Assembly (NCBI GenBank): GCA_033977485.1
Contig: CM066989.1
Coordinates: forward strand, 94,011,887-94,075,886
DNA from: Hydrangea macrophylla
Lineage: Eukaryota > Streptophyta > Magnoliopsida > Cornales > Hydrangeaceae
Direction of reading: 5' to 3'
DNA: 64,000 nt
The notes beneath the pieces were generated by a model. That model searched no databases. It was not told the origin of the DNA and saw nothing but the letters and a program-made list of their open reading frames with translations. A program made the position numbers and the translations under genes. Each line of letters begins with the position of its first letter. Position 1 is the first letter of the stretch. Shown piece after piece: positions 62,393 to 64,000 of the stretch.

Positions 62393-62529
62393 GAGATGAC
62401 CCAATGTGGTGGCTACAACAATGGTGGTAGTGGTGGTGGCGACTGGGGGATAATGGTGGTTGTTGACGATGGCTCACGATCATGGTGGTGGTGGCAGAAA
62501 TCGGTGGCGGCAGATCGATCGTAGTGGAG

Positions 62530-64000
62530 ACAGACCCAGCTAGAGGGCCTTTTTAACAAACTAAGAAATCTTTTGGACCCTAAACTATGAAGAGTCACTT
62601 TGAGGGATGTTCCACTAATTTTCCATTACTAAACCTATAGATCATCTGTTAAATATACATCTATTTGACTTCATATCATAACGATACATTTGAAAATACA
62701 AATTCTCAAGAAATTTTATGGACCAAAATGGATAAACAAGAAAAGAGAGTAGGAAAATAAAAAGTACTAAATTTACAGGGAATTTAAGACGAGCATTTGT
62801 AATCGCAAACCCAACATGATGCAACTCTAAATCCCAGATTCTTCAAGCAATTTAAGGATGTTATGTTCGGGAGCACTTGCAGATGGTAGAAACAAGCGGT
62901 TGGGCGATGGCTGTGGTCTTGCTTCGGTAGGCTCGATTTCTTCCAGCAAAATCAGCAAGTCAAACCTCCTTCATACCCCTGCAGATAATCACTCCTTCCA
63001 TATTCTTCCATCCTGATTAGTGAGAAAATAAAAAAAATAAATTCAGGTTCTAATGAGATACCACTTTTACCTGAACATACTAAGAAAGAATGAGAACAAA
63101 AAATAAAATACAGTTCATGGATATAGGGAGGGAAAAGAAGGAAAACTGTTGGTTAATAAGGGAAATGGTGAGAAAAAATAGGAAGGAACAAAAAATAATC
63201 AAAATAATACAAAAAATAAGTTAAGAATTTTTTATTTTGTGAATCACTTTCAATGAAGCACAGACTCTTCGAAAAAGCAGCCGCACCCGTACTGGGTGTA
63301 CCATGGATTCTTTAAGTTTTTTTGGAGTATGGCTGGGGCTTTTTTGTAGCACTTTTTTTAGAAGAAAAAAAAACACAAGTTCTTCATACAATTTTGAAAA
63401 CTTTGGGGATTTAAAAGAGAAATAATAAAAAGTAATTATAACAATTATCTAGGGTATACACTAATGCACTAATAGTTATAAAACAATATATATATACTAT
63501 TATATAAAAAATACATTTATAATATTTTATCCAAGTACTCTTGCCGCACCCGCACCGACACCTACACCCTTACTTTTATGAAAATTGGCAAATTCCTCGC
63601 ACCCGCATCCCTGCATCCGCACTGGTACTACCTAGATCACTTCTCTTCCTCTTTTATTGAATTGCTATTTTACTTTGGAAAATTTATAATTTTTAATACT
63701 ATTTAAGCATGAAAAAAGAAACATAGGGGAGAACATTAGGGAAACGGTTTTCCATTCCTTCTCTAAATCTGCAAACCAGATAGAGCCTTAAGCTTTCTGT
63801 TTCTGGCACAATTTTTCTCAATTATCTTCCAAGGGACATAAGATTTCCGAGATCTTTAGTGAAGGATAACTAAATATTGCCAAGGCTCTATCTCGTTTTA
63901 TGGATTAGCAAGTGAAAAAAGAAACGAAACATCACGCAAAACACTTTTCTTTATTTGGTTAACAAGGAAATCTTTGAGAAAATTTTGATTAGGAAGGAAA
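62530..64000. other. Intergenic AT-rich sequence with repeat remnants
   Basis: No gene is seen. Short CGCACCCGCACC-type strings at 63280, 63545 and 63598 and a GGAAAAC / GTTTTCC family (63120, 63745, 63935; also 55690-55915) look like weathered MITEs. Confidence 0.45.

Noticed and set aside
62261..62524. Ser/Gly-rich 87-codon frame
   Set aside because: Low complexity from 30-bp repeats and GGTGGT tracts, starting inside the fourth palindrome; no gene support.

Overview
The window is nuclear DNA of a dicot flowering plant. This rests on a plant-type CC-NBS-LRR resistance gene, a plant ATRIP (SUV2) homologue with 12 exons, Ty3/gypsy retrotransposons of the Tat/Ogre type, a plant mobile domain (PMD) gene, and many plant MITE, TRIM and SINE copies. 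The species cannot be read from the sequence. All exon borders were found by eye from GT/AG sites, reading-phase agreement and family resemblance; nothing was searched or aligned by computer.

Layout. 1-8.1 kb: the 3' part of a decayed Ty3/gypsy element (protease, RT, RNase H, integrase on +), an antisense extra gene (aORF) on -, then a probable 3' LTR. 8.2-9.7 kb: a displaced copy of two SUV2 exons, one of them split by a hAT-type MITE. 9.7-11.4 kb: sparse, with one more MITE of that family. 11.4-27.3 kb: a tandem duplication of about 3 kb. Copy A (11.4-14.4 kb) gained three MITEs. Copy B is split by a MITE and a 5'-truncated Ty3/gypsy element on - (16.2-26.9 kb). That element has a 3.5 kb LTR, long tandem repeats, a complete six-exon PMD gene on the opposite strand and an open RNase H-integrase frame. 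27.3-29.2 kb: intergenic. 29.3-35.6 kb: a complete two-exon RPM1-like CNL gene (+). 35.6-39.7 kb: intergenic with foldback MITEs. 39.7-57.5 kb: SUV2/ATRIP (-), 12 exons, 696 codons, with introns full of TRIMs, MULE, Stowaway and Harbinger MITEs and a SINE. 57.5-58.3 kb: a retroposed insert with a 16-bp target duplication about 100 bp upstream of the SUV2 start. 58.9-61.0 kb: a probable solo LTR. 61-64 kb: repeats, including four 16-bp palindromes spaced exactly 31 bp apart.

Only two ordinary host genes are supported: the CNL immune receptor and SUV2. SUV2 is the partner of the ATR kinase in the DNA-damage checkpoint. They converge with 4 kb between their coding ends. The rest is mobile DNA. 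Duplicated stretches inside the window act as natural empty sites and confirm four MITE insertions without outside data.
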